From contig NZ_JSYM01000003.1 of the NCBI RefSeq assembly GCF_000812945.1, forward strand, positions 372,001-436,000: a DNA stretch of 64,000 nucleotides, given 5' to 3'. Below the pieces are notes generated by a model. That model saw only the letters and a program-made list of their open reading frames with translations. It was not told the origin of the DNA and did no database searches. A program made the translations under genes and the position numbers. Shown one piece after another: positions 45,709 to 53,140 of this stretch. The stretch is from Flavobacterium sp. AED. GTDB lineage: Bacteria; Bacteroidota; Bacteroidia; Flavobacteriales; Flavobacteriaceae. Numbering within the stretch: position 1 is the stretch's first letter; each line of letters begins with the position of its first letter.

Positions 45709-46503
45709 ATGAAAAAGAAAGACAATTTAGCATTGAGATTGTTAATTTTAACATTCATGTTAAGCATCGGAATGTTTGCTCAAGAGGACCCTAAACCTGT
45801 ATTTATTACAGTGACGACATTACACAGAAATTTAGATACGGATAGGAAAGACTGGAAACAAACCGAACAAGAATACTTTGACAAAGTCACCAGTAAGAAC
45901 GATTTAATAATTGGCTCCGAAATTCTTAATCATTATTTTACAGAAAATAGTTCTGAGGTTTTACTGGTATCTGTTTTTAAAACTTGGGAAGACATCGAAA
46001 AATCTAATGATGTTTCTAATGAATTAATTAAAAAAGGTTGGCCAGATGAAAAAATCAGAAAGGCCTTTTTTGATAAATACAATACGTATTACGGCCCTAT
46101 GCATTCTGATGAAATCTATTCTTCAATTACAGGATCTAAAGAATTCAAACCCACTTCAAAAGAACCTATGGTTGTCTATATCCGAAAATCTCAAATGTCG
46201 CTGAATGGTCAAGGAAAAGGCATGAAAGAATTTAATGAAAAAATAACCATGAACAACCCTTATATCAAAGGATATTACCCAAATCGTCATGCTTGGGGAT
46301 CTGACAGCAGGGATTTTCTCGAAGCTTATTATTATGATTCCTTATCCGATTTAGAAAAATCCAGCGATAAACAAACGGAGTTAATAAAAACAACTTGGCC
46401 AAAAGAAGATGATCGAAAAGTATTTTTTGATGGATTGAACAAAGCTTTTACAGGCATTCATGGTGATTTCATTTACCATAACGAACCTTCACTTTCCAAA
46501 TAA
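45709..46503 (+). CDS. secreted protein with two repeated alpha/beta domains, unknown function
   Basis: The 264-residue protein has a signal peptide (MKKKDNLALRLLILTFMLSIGMFAQE). The mature part consists of two related halves. In the first, KTWEDIEKSNDVSNELIKKG is followed by WPDEKIRKAFFDKYNTYYG and MHSDEIY; in the second, DSLSDLEKSSDKQTELIKTT is followed by WPKEDDRKVFFDGLNKAFTG and IHGDFIY. Each half starts with a beta strand (VFITVTTLHR and MVVYIRKSQ). This looks like a tandem dimeric alpha/beta-barrel (ABM/EthD-like) fold, an inference. Family not recognised. Confidence 0.8.
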   Translation: MKKKDNLALRLLILTFMLSIGMFAQEDPKPVFITVTTLHRNLDTDRKDWKQTEQEYFDKVTSKNDLIIGSEILNHYFTENSSEVLLVSVFKTWEDIEKSNDVSNELIKKGWPDEKIRKAFFDKYNTYYGPMHSDEIYSSITGSKEFKPTSKEPMVVYIRKSQMSLNGQGKGMKEFNEKITMNNPYIKGYYPNRHAWGSDSRDFLEAYYYDSLSDLEKSSDKQTELIKTTWPKEDDRKVFFDGLNKAFTGIHGDFIYHNEPSLSK

Positions 46504-46509
46504 ATTATA

Positions 46510-46563
46510 AATTTTCAAATAAACTCCGTCTTGCAATCTATAATCGGAGTTTATTTGAAAATT
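46510..46563. other. long perfect hairpin after the two-domain secreted protein gene
   Basis: A 19-bp perfect stem (AATTTTCAAATAAACTCCG and its complement) with a 16-base loop lies 7 bases after the stop. A clean T tract is missing on either side, so it may be a terminator or a transcript-stabilising structure. Confidence 0.6.
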
Positions 46564-46640
46564 CAATCAAACCTAATAAACTAAATACCAATTAAATATA
46601 AATTCTTTCGAAAAAATATTAAAATTTGTGCAGAAATGTT

Positions 46641-46670
46641 TTGGATAAGCGAAAAACAAGCTTATATTTG
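46641..46670 (+). promoter_or_regulatory. promoter of tRNA-Val
   Basis: TTG (46641-46643), 19 bases, TATATTTG (46663-46670): a perfect match to the Bacteroidota consensus, 39 bases before the tRNA. Confidence 0.8.
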
Positions 46671-46709
46671 CACTCGCAATAAGGTAATGAAAATTACTAA
46701 ATTGTACTA

Positions 46710-46784
46710 GGGCGATTAGCTCAGCTGGTTCAGAGCACCTCGTTTACACCGAGGGGGTCGGGGGTTCGAACCCCTCATCGCCCA
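46710..46784 (+). tRNA. tRNA-Val (anticodon UAC)
   Basis: The 75-base cloverleaf has acceptor stem GGGCGAT with ATCGCCC, D-arm with AGCTCAGCTGGTT, anticodon stem CCTCG/CGAGG with loop TTTACAC (anticodon TAC at 46745-46747), and T-arm GGGGG TTCGAAC CCCTC-like pairing. The 3' CCA is not encoded. It stands alone with its own promoter and terminator. Confidence 0.96.
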
Positions 46785-46785
46785 C

Positions 46786-46819
46786 AAAAAACTTCATTAG
46801 AAATAATGGAGTTTTTTTT
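46786..46819 (+). terminator. terminator after tRNA-Val
   Basis: The stem AAAACTTCATTA pairs with TAATGGAGTTTT (one G-T pair) over a GAAA loop, followed by T's. Confidence 0.85.
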
Positions 46820-46857
46820 ATGCTTATATTTTTCTAAATTTTCAGGATTACCCCTTG

Positions 46858-48777
46858 TTATTTCCTAAGCCACAATACATCATAAGCGCTAATAAAGTTT
46901 TTTTCGTGAATCTCAATATCAGTTGCCGTTAGCAAATTATACATTTTATCTCCACTAAAATCAGCAAACAAACTTCTTTCAAAAACAGTATCAAATTCAG
47001 AAAAATTCACAATAACACATATCTCCTCCCCTTTGCTATCCGTTTTTTTATATACTAACAAATGTGTATTCCCGTAATCAATAAATTCTAAATCATTATT
47101 ATCTGCGAAAGCTGGAGTTTGCTTCCTGATTTCAATTAATTGCTTTAACTGTTTATAAACCTGAGCTTGTGCCGATGCAGAATCTTCTATGTTTTCGACC
47201 AAACTCCAATTCATTTTAGAACGGTGCAACCAGCGGTTATCATACTTCTTACTTTCATCATTTAAGTAATCGTAATTATTTGGCAGAGCAACCTCATCTC
47301 CACTATAAATCATTGGCAAACCACCTAAAGACAAAATAACAGCATGCTGTAAATTGATACGTTTTATAGCTAGTTGAATTTGTTCTTGATTATTTTCTTT
47401 TAATGCTTTTTCAAAACCACATAATGCCGCCATAGAGCCAGAAATACGGGCATTACCAGTTTCATGCTCAATCATAAAACGCGCACCCAATGCAAAACTG
47501 CCATTAAAACCATCACAATAATGTTTTAAAATATACAAGCGATGCTGTAAACTGTCTAATCCAAGTTCAGTAACTAATTTGTCATCAAATCCCAGTCCTA
47601 TATCATCATGACAACGGGCATAATTTATCCAGGTTGTATTTCTTGGTTTTTTAGGAACCGCTTTGATTGATTTTTTAAGTAAATTAGTATTTCGCGTAGC
47701 CAAAGCTTCCCAACTCAACGCCATAAAATTAGCATTATACGCAATGTCACACTCATCACCTTGAGCTACTCCTTCACCAAAATACTTTATAATTTCCTCA
47801 GGAGCCACAATCGCTTCAGCAATATAGGCAACACCCGGAGCCACAATCTGACCACATAATTTAAAGAGCTGCAACAAAGAATGAACTTCCGGTAAATTTT
47901 GATTAAATTTCCCTATTACCTTCCACATGAAAGCTACAGCATCTAAACGAAAAATATCTATTCCTTTATTAGACCAAAACAACATGGTGTCTATCATTTC
48001 CACTAGAACCATTGGATTCTTATAATTCAAATCCCATTGATAGCCATAAAATAAAGTCATTACCCATTGATCACTCTCTGGCAAATAGGTGAAATTCCCA
48101 GGTGAAGTATCCGGAAAAATTTCAATCATTGTTTGTTCATAAGCATTCGGTAAATTTCTGTCTGGAAAAAAATAGAAAAAATCTTTGTACTTTGGATGCC
48201 CTTTACGAGCCTCAACAGCCCATTGATGCTGATCTGCACAATGATTGAGCACAAAATCCATAATTAAATTCATATCATTTTTTTGAAACTCTTGTACCAA
48301 AGCTTCAAAATCCTTCATTGTTCCAAATTTAGGATTCACCTCACGGTAATTACGCACAGCATAACCGCCATCATTTTCAAATTCTGGCACATCCAAAAAA
48401 GGCATTAGATGCACTGTGTTAATTCCCAAATCTCTGAAGTAAGGGATTTTCTCTTTCAATCCATTAAAATCAGTATTAAAAAGATCAACATACAACATCA
48501 TCCCAACAATTTTCTCACTAGAATACCAATTAGGATTAGAAACACGCGTCATATCGCGTTTCTTTTGCAAAGCAGAACGTTCTTCAAAATTCTTGACCAA
48601 AGACTTCAATAATAAATCAAACGCCTCATCTTTATAAGGACTATTGGAATATAATTTTTGATATAAATCACTAATAATTGGAAAATTTGCTCCCAATCTT
48701 AAATGAAAATTCTTGTCTTTAATTTTTATATCTTCCAAGAAAACATTCAATTTCGATAACTTTTCAGCCTGTTGCAT
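46858..48777 (-). CDS. GH13 alpha-glucosidase-type enzyme, amylosucrase-like
   Basis: The 639-residue protein has an N-terminal helical domain (about 1-90), then the (beta/alpha)8 barrel with DFVLNHCADQHQWA, GIDIFRLDAVAFMWK (nucleophile Asp279), YIAEAIVAPEE (acid/base Glu321) and NYARCHDDIG, and a C-terminal beta domain. The N-terminal domain and the DECDIAYNANFM stretch are typical of amylosucrases (GH13 subfamily 4). No signal peptide, so cytoplasmic. It could act on sucrose or be a hydrolase; motifs do not decide. A -7 box lies at 48840-48847, and the Nudix-type regulator is encoded next to it. Confidence 0.85.
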   Translation of the reverse strand: MQQAEKLSKLNVFLEDIKIKDKNFHLRLGANFPIISDLYQKLYSNSPYKDEAFDLLLKSLVKNFEERSALQKKRDMTRVSNPNWYSSEKIVGMMLYVDLFNTDFNGLKEKIPYFRDLGINTVHLMPFLDVPEFENDGGYAVRNYREVNPKFGTMKDFEALVQEFQKNDMNLIMDFVLNHCADQHQWAVEARKGHPKYKDFFYFFPDRNLPNAYEQTMIEIFPDTSPGNFTYLPESDQWVMTLFYGYQWDLNYKNPMVLVEMIDTMLFWSNKGIDIFRLDAVAFMWKVIGKFNQNLPEVHSLLQLFKLCGQIVAPGVAYIAEAIVAPEEIIKYFGEGVAQGDECDIAYNANFMALSWEALATRNTNLLKKSIKAVPKKPRNTTWINYARCHDDIGLGFDDKLVTELGLDSLQHRLYILKHYCDGFNGSFALGARFMIEHETGNARISGSMAALCGFEKALKENNQEQIQLAIKRINLQHAVILSLGGLPMIYSGDEVALPNNYDYLNDESKKYDNRWLHRSKMNWSLVENIEDSASAQAQVYKQLKQLIEIRKQTPAFADNNDLEFIDYGNTHLLVYKKTDSKGEEICVIVNFSEFDTVFERSLFADFSGDKMYNLLTATDIEIHEKNFISAYDVLWLRK

Positions 48778-48839
48778 ATTTATATAAATTTTTACCTATT
48801 TATCATTATTTATCTTAAAATAATATAGAGTCCTATTTC

Positions 48840-48847
48840 CAAAGATA
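48840..48847 (-). promoter_or_regulatory. -7 element of the GH13 promoter
   Basis: The minus strand reads TATCTTTG, an exact match, 62 bases before the GH13 ATG. Confidence 0.45.
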
Positions 48848-48953
48848 AAATGATTTTAAATATAATAAAAAAATGCATCCCGAAAAAAAATTACATTAAG
48901 AACCTAATTTATTACAAAAATAACAAAGACATTATTCATTATTATTTCCAAGC

Positions 48954-48983
48954 ATAAAGGCTACCCTTTCGGATAGCCTTTAT
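48954..48983 (-). terminator. terminator hairpin after the Nudix-type regulator gene
   Basis: The stem ATAAAGGCTACCC pairs with GGATAGCCTTTAT (one G-T pair); on the minus strand the loop is a GAAA tetraloop. It lies between the regulator and the GH13 gene. Confidence 0.75.
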
Positions 48984-49071
48984 CGTTTATTATTCTTCAA
49001 ATTGGTTTTAAAAATGCATTTCATTCCACTTTATATTCTTTTTTTTGAATCAATCATGGAACATAGAAAAA

Positions 49072-49827
49072 CTACCAACCTTGATGCAACCCATTCTTTA
49101 CAACTTCATTGTATTTATCTTGATCGAAGCTATATAAATTTGGCGCTTTATGAGCCACATTGCTTTTCTTTTCATCGAGTTTTGTAAGTATTCCTATAGC
49201 AGTTATTTTGCGAAGAAAATTTCTTCGATCGAGCTTTCTGCCTAATATAGTTTCATACAGTTTTTGCAATTCAGGTATCGTAAATTTTTCAGGAAGTAAA
49301 TTGTACCCTACCGGTATTAGATTCAATTCCATTCGTAAAGTCTCCAATGCCTTATCCAAAATTTCTTTATGATCCAAAATCAAATCTGGTACCGCATCAT
49401 GATCAATCCATTCCACAATTTCATTTTTACCTTCTGGTTGCGGAACCGTTTTTAAAAAATCTACTAATGCATAATAACCTACAGTTACGAAACGATTCGT
49501 ATACCACTTCCCATCATCTAAAGGTATCCCGTAAAAATTCAAAACGCCGTTACTAAAATCAATACTATTTCTTTTAACGGCTCCAAATGTTGCAAATTGC
49601 CTCAGGAAAATTCCCTTTAAACCTGTTCTCCCATGTAAAATACTAACTGCCGCTTGATCAATATCTTCATTAATAGGCACAAAACCACCAGGTAAGGCCC
49701 ACTGATCGTTGTATTTTGTTTTTATCAATAATATCTTAAGCTGATTATCATGAAATCCGAAAATCACACAATCTATTGATAAACCTGGCTGATAATTTTC
49801 CCTGTTATCTAAAATATTTTTTAACAT
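49072..49827 (-). CDS. Nudix-fold transcriptional regulator (NrtR/AraR-like)
   Basis: The 251-residue protein has an N-terminal Nudix-like domain (about 15-150: SIDCVIFGFHDNQLKILLIK, WALPGGFVPINEDIDQAAV) and a C-terminal winged helix (FTIPELQKLYETILGRKLDRRNFLRKI, about 185-215). The Nudix box keeps the first Gly and Glu, but the REXXEE block is replaced by SILHGRTG, so hydrolysis is unlikely. This is the pattern of Nudix-type sugar regulators in Bacteroidota. AATGT/ACATT palindromes upstream may be its operator. Likely targets are the GH13 gene, the glucan operon, or both. Confidence 0.86.
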   Translation of the reverse strand: MLKNILDNRENYQPGLSIDCVIFGFHDNQLKILLIKTKYNDQWALPGGFVPINEDIDQAAVSILHGRTGLKGIFLRQFATFGAVKRNSIDFSNGVLNFYGIPLDDGKWYTNRFVTVGYYALVDFLKTVPQPEGKNEIVEWIDHDAVPDLILDHKEILDKALETLRMELNLIPVGYNLLPEKFTIPELQKLYETILGRKLDRRNFLRKITAIGILTKLDEKKSNVAHKAPNLYSFDQDKYNEVVKNGLHQGW

Positions 49828-49885
49828 GCGATTTTTATAGTATTAAATTTATGCGTTTTAAAAGGCGCAATTTAGTTCATTTTTT

Positions 49886-49916
49886 CAAAGAAAATAAATG
49901 AATGTTACATTTTCAA
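49886..49916 (-). promoter_or_regulatory. possible promoter and operator of the Nudix-type regulator
   Basis: On the minus strand TTG (49914-49916), 20 bases, TTTCTTTG (49886-49893, one mismatch). The palindrome AATGTTACATT (49901-49911) lies exactly in the spacer, a position expected for autorepression. Confidence 0.4.
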
Positions 49917-50050
49917 AACGAGTCCTATAATTCTACGCTTTAAAGACCAAGGAAATGATTTGAATAAAAAACAAACCTATTCAATAATAAGACATACTCC
50001 CGCAAAAATTAACTAAAAAATATTCAAAAAAAAGATACATAAAAAAATCA

Positions 50051-50087
50051 TTTGAAATGCATTGCAAATCAAAAAAAAATGTACATT
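50051..50087. promoter_or_regulatory. pair of palindromes, candidate operators
   Basis: An 18-base imperfect palindrome around ATGCAT (50051-50068, two mismatched positions) and the perfect AATGTACATT (50078-50087) lie 10 bases apart. The second shares its half-site with the palindrome in the regulator promoter. Confidence 0.35.
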
Positions 50088-50195
50088 GCGTCAAAACAAC
50101 ACAAGTATTACCAAAGCAATAAATAGCTCTCAAAAAAGAACTAAATTAAAGATTACGAAAAACAACTAATTGTGACTAGTTAAGAACTCAATCTT

Positions 50196-50490
50196 ATGCC
50201 TAAAAGCAGACGATAGGGATAAACTACAAGTCTAGTTTTGAAAAGATAATTGAAGAAAAAGTTCTTACTGTTCTAGAAAAACATCATGGACTGAAGAGGA
50301 AAAAAAGCTTCGTTTTTAGAAGCGATCTTATCAGACTTATTAATAAATTTATTTTCTTGAGAAAAATTCACAAGTAAAAATCTAGATATAATATTGAAAT
50401 CTGCTAACCAAAATTTAAAAAGCATTTGCGAAAATTGTTGATTAATTGTTGTTAAAAAAGTATTGAAACAGAATTTAAAAGAGGTTGACC
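50196..50490 (+). pseudogene. possible decayed gene
   Basis: The plus strand reads MPKSRR, a stop, then about 50 sense codons (GLNYKSSFEKIIEEKVLTVL..., to a TAA near 50370), and a shifted frame NLDIILKSANQNLKSICENC, stop, LIVVKKVLKQNLKEVDL with a stop just before the terminator loop closes. The protein-like composition over several frames suggests a broken small gene. No family is recognised. Confidence 0.25.
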
Positions 50491-50508
50491 TGTAAGTCAA
50501 CCTCTTTT
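50477..50508. terminator. strong terminator in the gap
   Basis: The stem AAAAGAGGTTGAC pairs with GTCAACCTCTTTT over CTGTAA and is followed by TT. It would end any plus-strand transcript of the gap and could also stop read-through from the glucan operon. Confidence 0.75.
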
Positions 50509-50742
50509 TTAAATTCCCTCTTTATCAAATGTGTTTTCCTATATTTAATACTATAACTACAAGTTCATCAGGAAAATTGATTAAGAGTCAATACTTTTTT
50601 TATTCATACCTACATCAATTTCAACATTCTAGCAAGTGCGATTCATTAAAAAAATACCGCATCAAATATATTAATTTTGAGCAATAAAGCCCAAAATACT
50701 ATTAAAATATAAAATAAATTCCTTTTTATTTACATAAAATTA

Positions 50743-50797
50743 AAGGATTTAAGAAATAGAACTCCTTAGTAATCACAATCATTTACTATAAATCCTT
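50743..50797 (-). terminator. possible end structure of the glucan operon
   Basis: The inverted repeat AAGGATTTA/TAAATCCTT encloses a smaller AGTAA/TTACT repeat; on the minus strand a TTTAATTTTA tail follows. It lies 39 bases after the GH3 stop codon. Confidence 0.35.
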
Positions 50798-50835
50798 ATT
50801 TTATCTAAAAAAACAAATCCCTATTCTTTCAGTAA

Positions 50836-53064
50836 TTATTGTTTCATCAATTCAAAAGTGTCTTTCAAACGAATATCTACAGAAGATGATCCAATCATTA
50901 AATCAAAGTCCCCAGGTTCAGTACCCCACTGTAATGCTGCATTATAAAAAGACAGTTTTTCTTTGTCAATACTAAATTTTACTGTTTTAGTTTCTCCAGC
51001 ATTCAGTTTTATCTTTTGGAAATCTTTCAGTTCAATAATTGGTCGTACTACTGACCCAACTTTGTCTCTTAAATACAACTGAACTACTTCTTCTCCCGCT
51101 ACTTTTCCTGAATTGGTTATAGTTACTGAAGCTTCGATTGTCTCTGTACTTTTTATTTTATTTTTAGATAATTTCAAATTAGAATATTCAAAAGTGGTAT
51201 AACTCAACCCGTATCCAAAAGGAAATTTAGGACTGTTTTTTAAGTCCGTATATGCCGAAACATAATTGGATTCCGTTTCGTTTTTAGCTGGTCTTCCTGT
51301 ATTAAAATGATTGTAATAGATAGGAATTTGTCCTTCTTCTCTTGGAAAAGACATTGGTAATTTCCCCGAAGGATTGTAATCGCCAAACAAAACATCGGCA
51401 ATGGCATTTCCTGCTTCGCTTCCCAACCACCACGTATACAGAATTGCAGGAACATTATCAGCAGTCCAATTAAAAATAAGCGGTCTTCCTGCGTTGATTA
51501 AAACCACAACAGGTTTTCCCGTCCCTTGAATCGCTTTTATCAAATCTTCCTGAACGCCCGGCAAACGAAGATTGCTGCGACTTTTTGCCTCACCGCTCAT
51601 ATCTCTTCTTTCCCCAATACTTAAAATTACAACATCAGCTTGATTCGCAACAGCGATCGCTTCAGCAAAACCATCTTTATTATCACCTTCAATTTCACAA
51701 CCTTTGGCGTAAAGCAACTTCGCAGTATTCCCAACCTTATTTTGCAAACCTTCCCATTGTGAAATAACTTGTTTGTCATAATCCACTTCTGGCAATTCTA
51801 CGGACCAAAAACCCATGTTTTGCTTGCGTTCTTTAACCAACGGACCAATAAAAGCAATTGTTTTTGTTTGTTTTGAAATAGGTAAAATGTTTTTATCATT
51901 CTTCAACAATACAATACTTTTTGCTGCAACTTCTCTCGCTGCTTTTCTATGTTCCGGATTGTTCAATTCTTTTTGTTCTCTTTCCGGATTGAAATATTTA
52001 TACGGATCTTCAAATAATCCCAATTCAAATTTCTTGCGTAAAATTCTTTTCACGGCATCATCAATTAGCGCAATTGGAACTTTTTTCTCTTTTACTAATT
52101 GTGCCAAATTATATCGGTACGCATTACTTTCCATGTCCATATCACTTCCTGCAGTTATAGCAGCTAATGCGGCTTCTTTACTGTCTTTTACATATCCGTG
52201 ATTGATCATTTCTCCTATTGACCCCCAATCAGAAACCACAAAACCTTGAAAATTCCATTTCCCTTTCAGAATGTCTCTTTGCAAATATTTATTTCCTGTT
52301 GCCGGAATTCCGTTAAGGTCATTGAAAGAATTCATGAAAGTAGCCGCCCCAGCATCCAAAGCTGACTTGAAAGGTGGCAAATACGTTTCCCAAAGCATTC
52401 TTTCGCTCATATCAACCGAATTGTAATCTCTCCCGCCAACAGCAGCTCCATAAGCCGCAAAATGTTTCACGCAAGCCATTACGGAATTGACATCACCCAA
52501 TTTCCCTTGAAAACCTTTCACCCTGGCATAAGCAATCCTCGAACCCAAATAGGTATCTTCTCCGGCACCTTCCATTACACGTCCCCAACGAGGATCACGC
52601 GCAATATCCACCATGGGCGCAAATGTCCAATGGATTCCGCTTGCAGCCGCTTCGGTTGCAGCAATTCTTGCCGAAAGTTCCATCGCATCTAAATCCCAAC
52701 TTGCGGCTTCTGCCAAAGGAATTGGAAAAGTAGTTTTATATCCATGAATAACATCTTGGCCAAATAACAACGGAATTTTCAATCTCGATTGCATCGCTAA
52801 TTCTTGGTATTGTCTCGTGTGTTGCGTTCCCAAAACATTCAACATAGAACCGATTAAACCTGTTTTAATTTCGGATTGTTTATTCGGATTTATGGTTATT
52901 GGTCCAGTCGCAGCATTGTCTCCAGTATATTGATTAAGTTGCCCTATTTTCTCTTCAAGAGTCATTCGCTTTAGCAAAGCATCTACTTTTTGGCCAATCG
53001 TTTTTTGTTGAGAAAACGTAATAAAGCAGGTCAATAAAAGTGTTGTAGTTACTATTTTTTTCAT
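50836..53064 (-). CDS. bglX: GH3 beta-glucosidase, exported
   Basis: The protein has about 742 residues from the ATG at 53064, starting with the signal peptide MKKIVTTTLLLTCFITFSQ; a longer frame to 53115 would hide it. The GH3 barrel has KHFAAYGAAVGGRDYN and the nucleophile Asp279 in FVVSDWGSIGEM. The alpha/beta sandwich follows, and a fibronectin III-like domain ends the protein. It releases glucose from beta-linked oligosaccharides in the periplasm. It is the last gene of the glucan operon, 76 bases after the GH5 gene. Confidence 0.94.
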   Translation of the reverse strand: MKKIVTTTLLLTCFITFSQQKTIGQKVDALLKRMTLEEKIGQLNQYTGDNAATGPITINPNKQSEIKTGLIGSMLNVLGTQHTRQYQELAMQSRLKIPLLFGQDVIHGYKTTFPIPLAEAASWDLDAMELSARIAATEAAASGIHWTFAPMVDIARDPRWGRVMEGAGEDTYLGSRIAYARVKGFQGKLGDVNSVMACVKHFAAYGAAVGGRDYNSVDMSERMLWETYLPPFKSALDAGAATFMNSFNDLNGIPATGNKYLQRDILKGKWNFQGFVVSDWGSIGEMINHGYVKDSKEAALAAITAGSDMDMESNAYRYNLAQLVKEKKVPIALIDDAVKRILRKKFELGLFEDPYKYFNPEREQKELNNPEHRKAAREVAAKSIVLLKNDKNILPISKQTKTIAFIGPLVKERKQNMGFWSVELPEVDYDKQVISQWEGLQNKVGNTAKLLYAKGCEIEGDNKDGFAEAIAVANQADVVILSIGERRDMSGEAKSRSNLRLPGVQEDLIKAIQGTGKPVVVLINAGRPLIFNWTADNVPAILYTWWLGSEAGNAIADVLFGDYNPSGKLPMSFPREEGQIPIYYNHFNTGRPAKNETESNYVSAYTDLKNSPKFPFGYGLSYTTFEYSNLKLSKNKIKSTETIEASVTITNSGKVAGEEVVQLYLRDKVGSVVRPIIELKDFQKIKLNAGETKTVKFSIDKEKLSFYNAALQWGTEPGDFDLMIGSSSVDIRLKDTFELMKQ

Positions 53065-53140
53065 TTCTAATTGCTGTGTTATTTTATAATCAATTTCATT
53101 TATACCATAATCCAAAAATTAGGAAATGGCATTTTATTTT

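Larger units (their letters stand above)
49828..50835. other. 1-kb gap without an intact gene
   Basis: This AT-rich stretch separates the regulator from the GH3 end of the glucan operon. It contains the regulator's upstream region, two palindromes (50051-50068 centred on ATGCAT; AATGTACATT at 50078-50087), a stretch that looks like a decayed coding sequence (about 50196-50490), a strong terminator (50477-50508) and an inverted repeat near the operon end (50743-50797). I see no convincing intact gene in it. Confidence 0.6.

Noticed and set aside
46700-46830. Integration (att) site at tRNA-Val
   Set aside because: No integrase gene and no repeat of the tRNA 3' end is seen nearby; the tRNA has its own terminator.
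50273-50500. 75-codon minus-strand frame
   Set aside because: It overlaps the terminator stem, has no family signature, and the plus strand over the same bases looks at least as protein-like.
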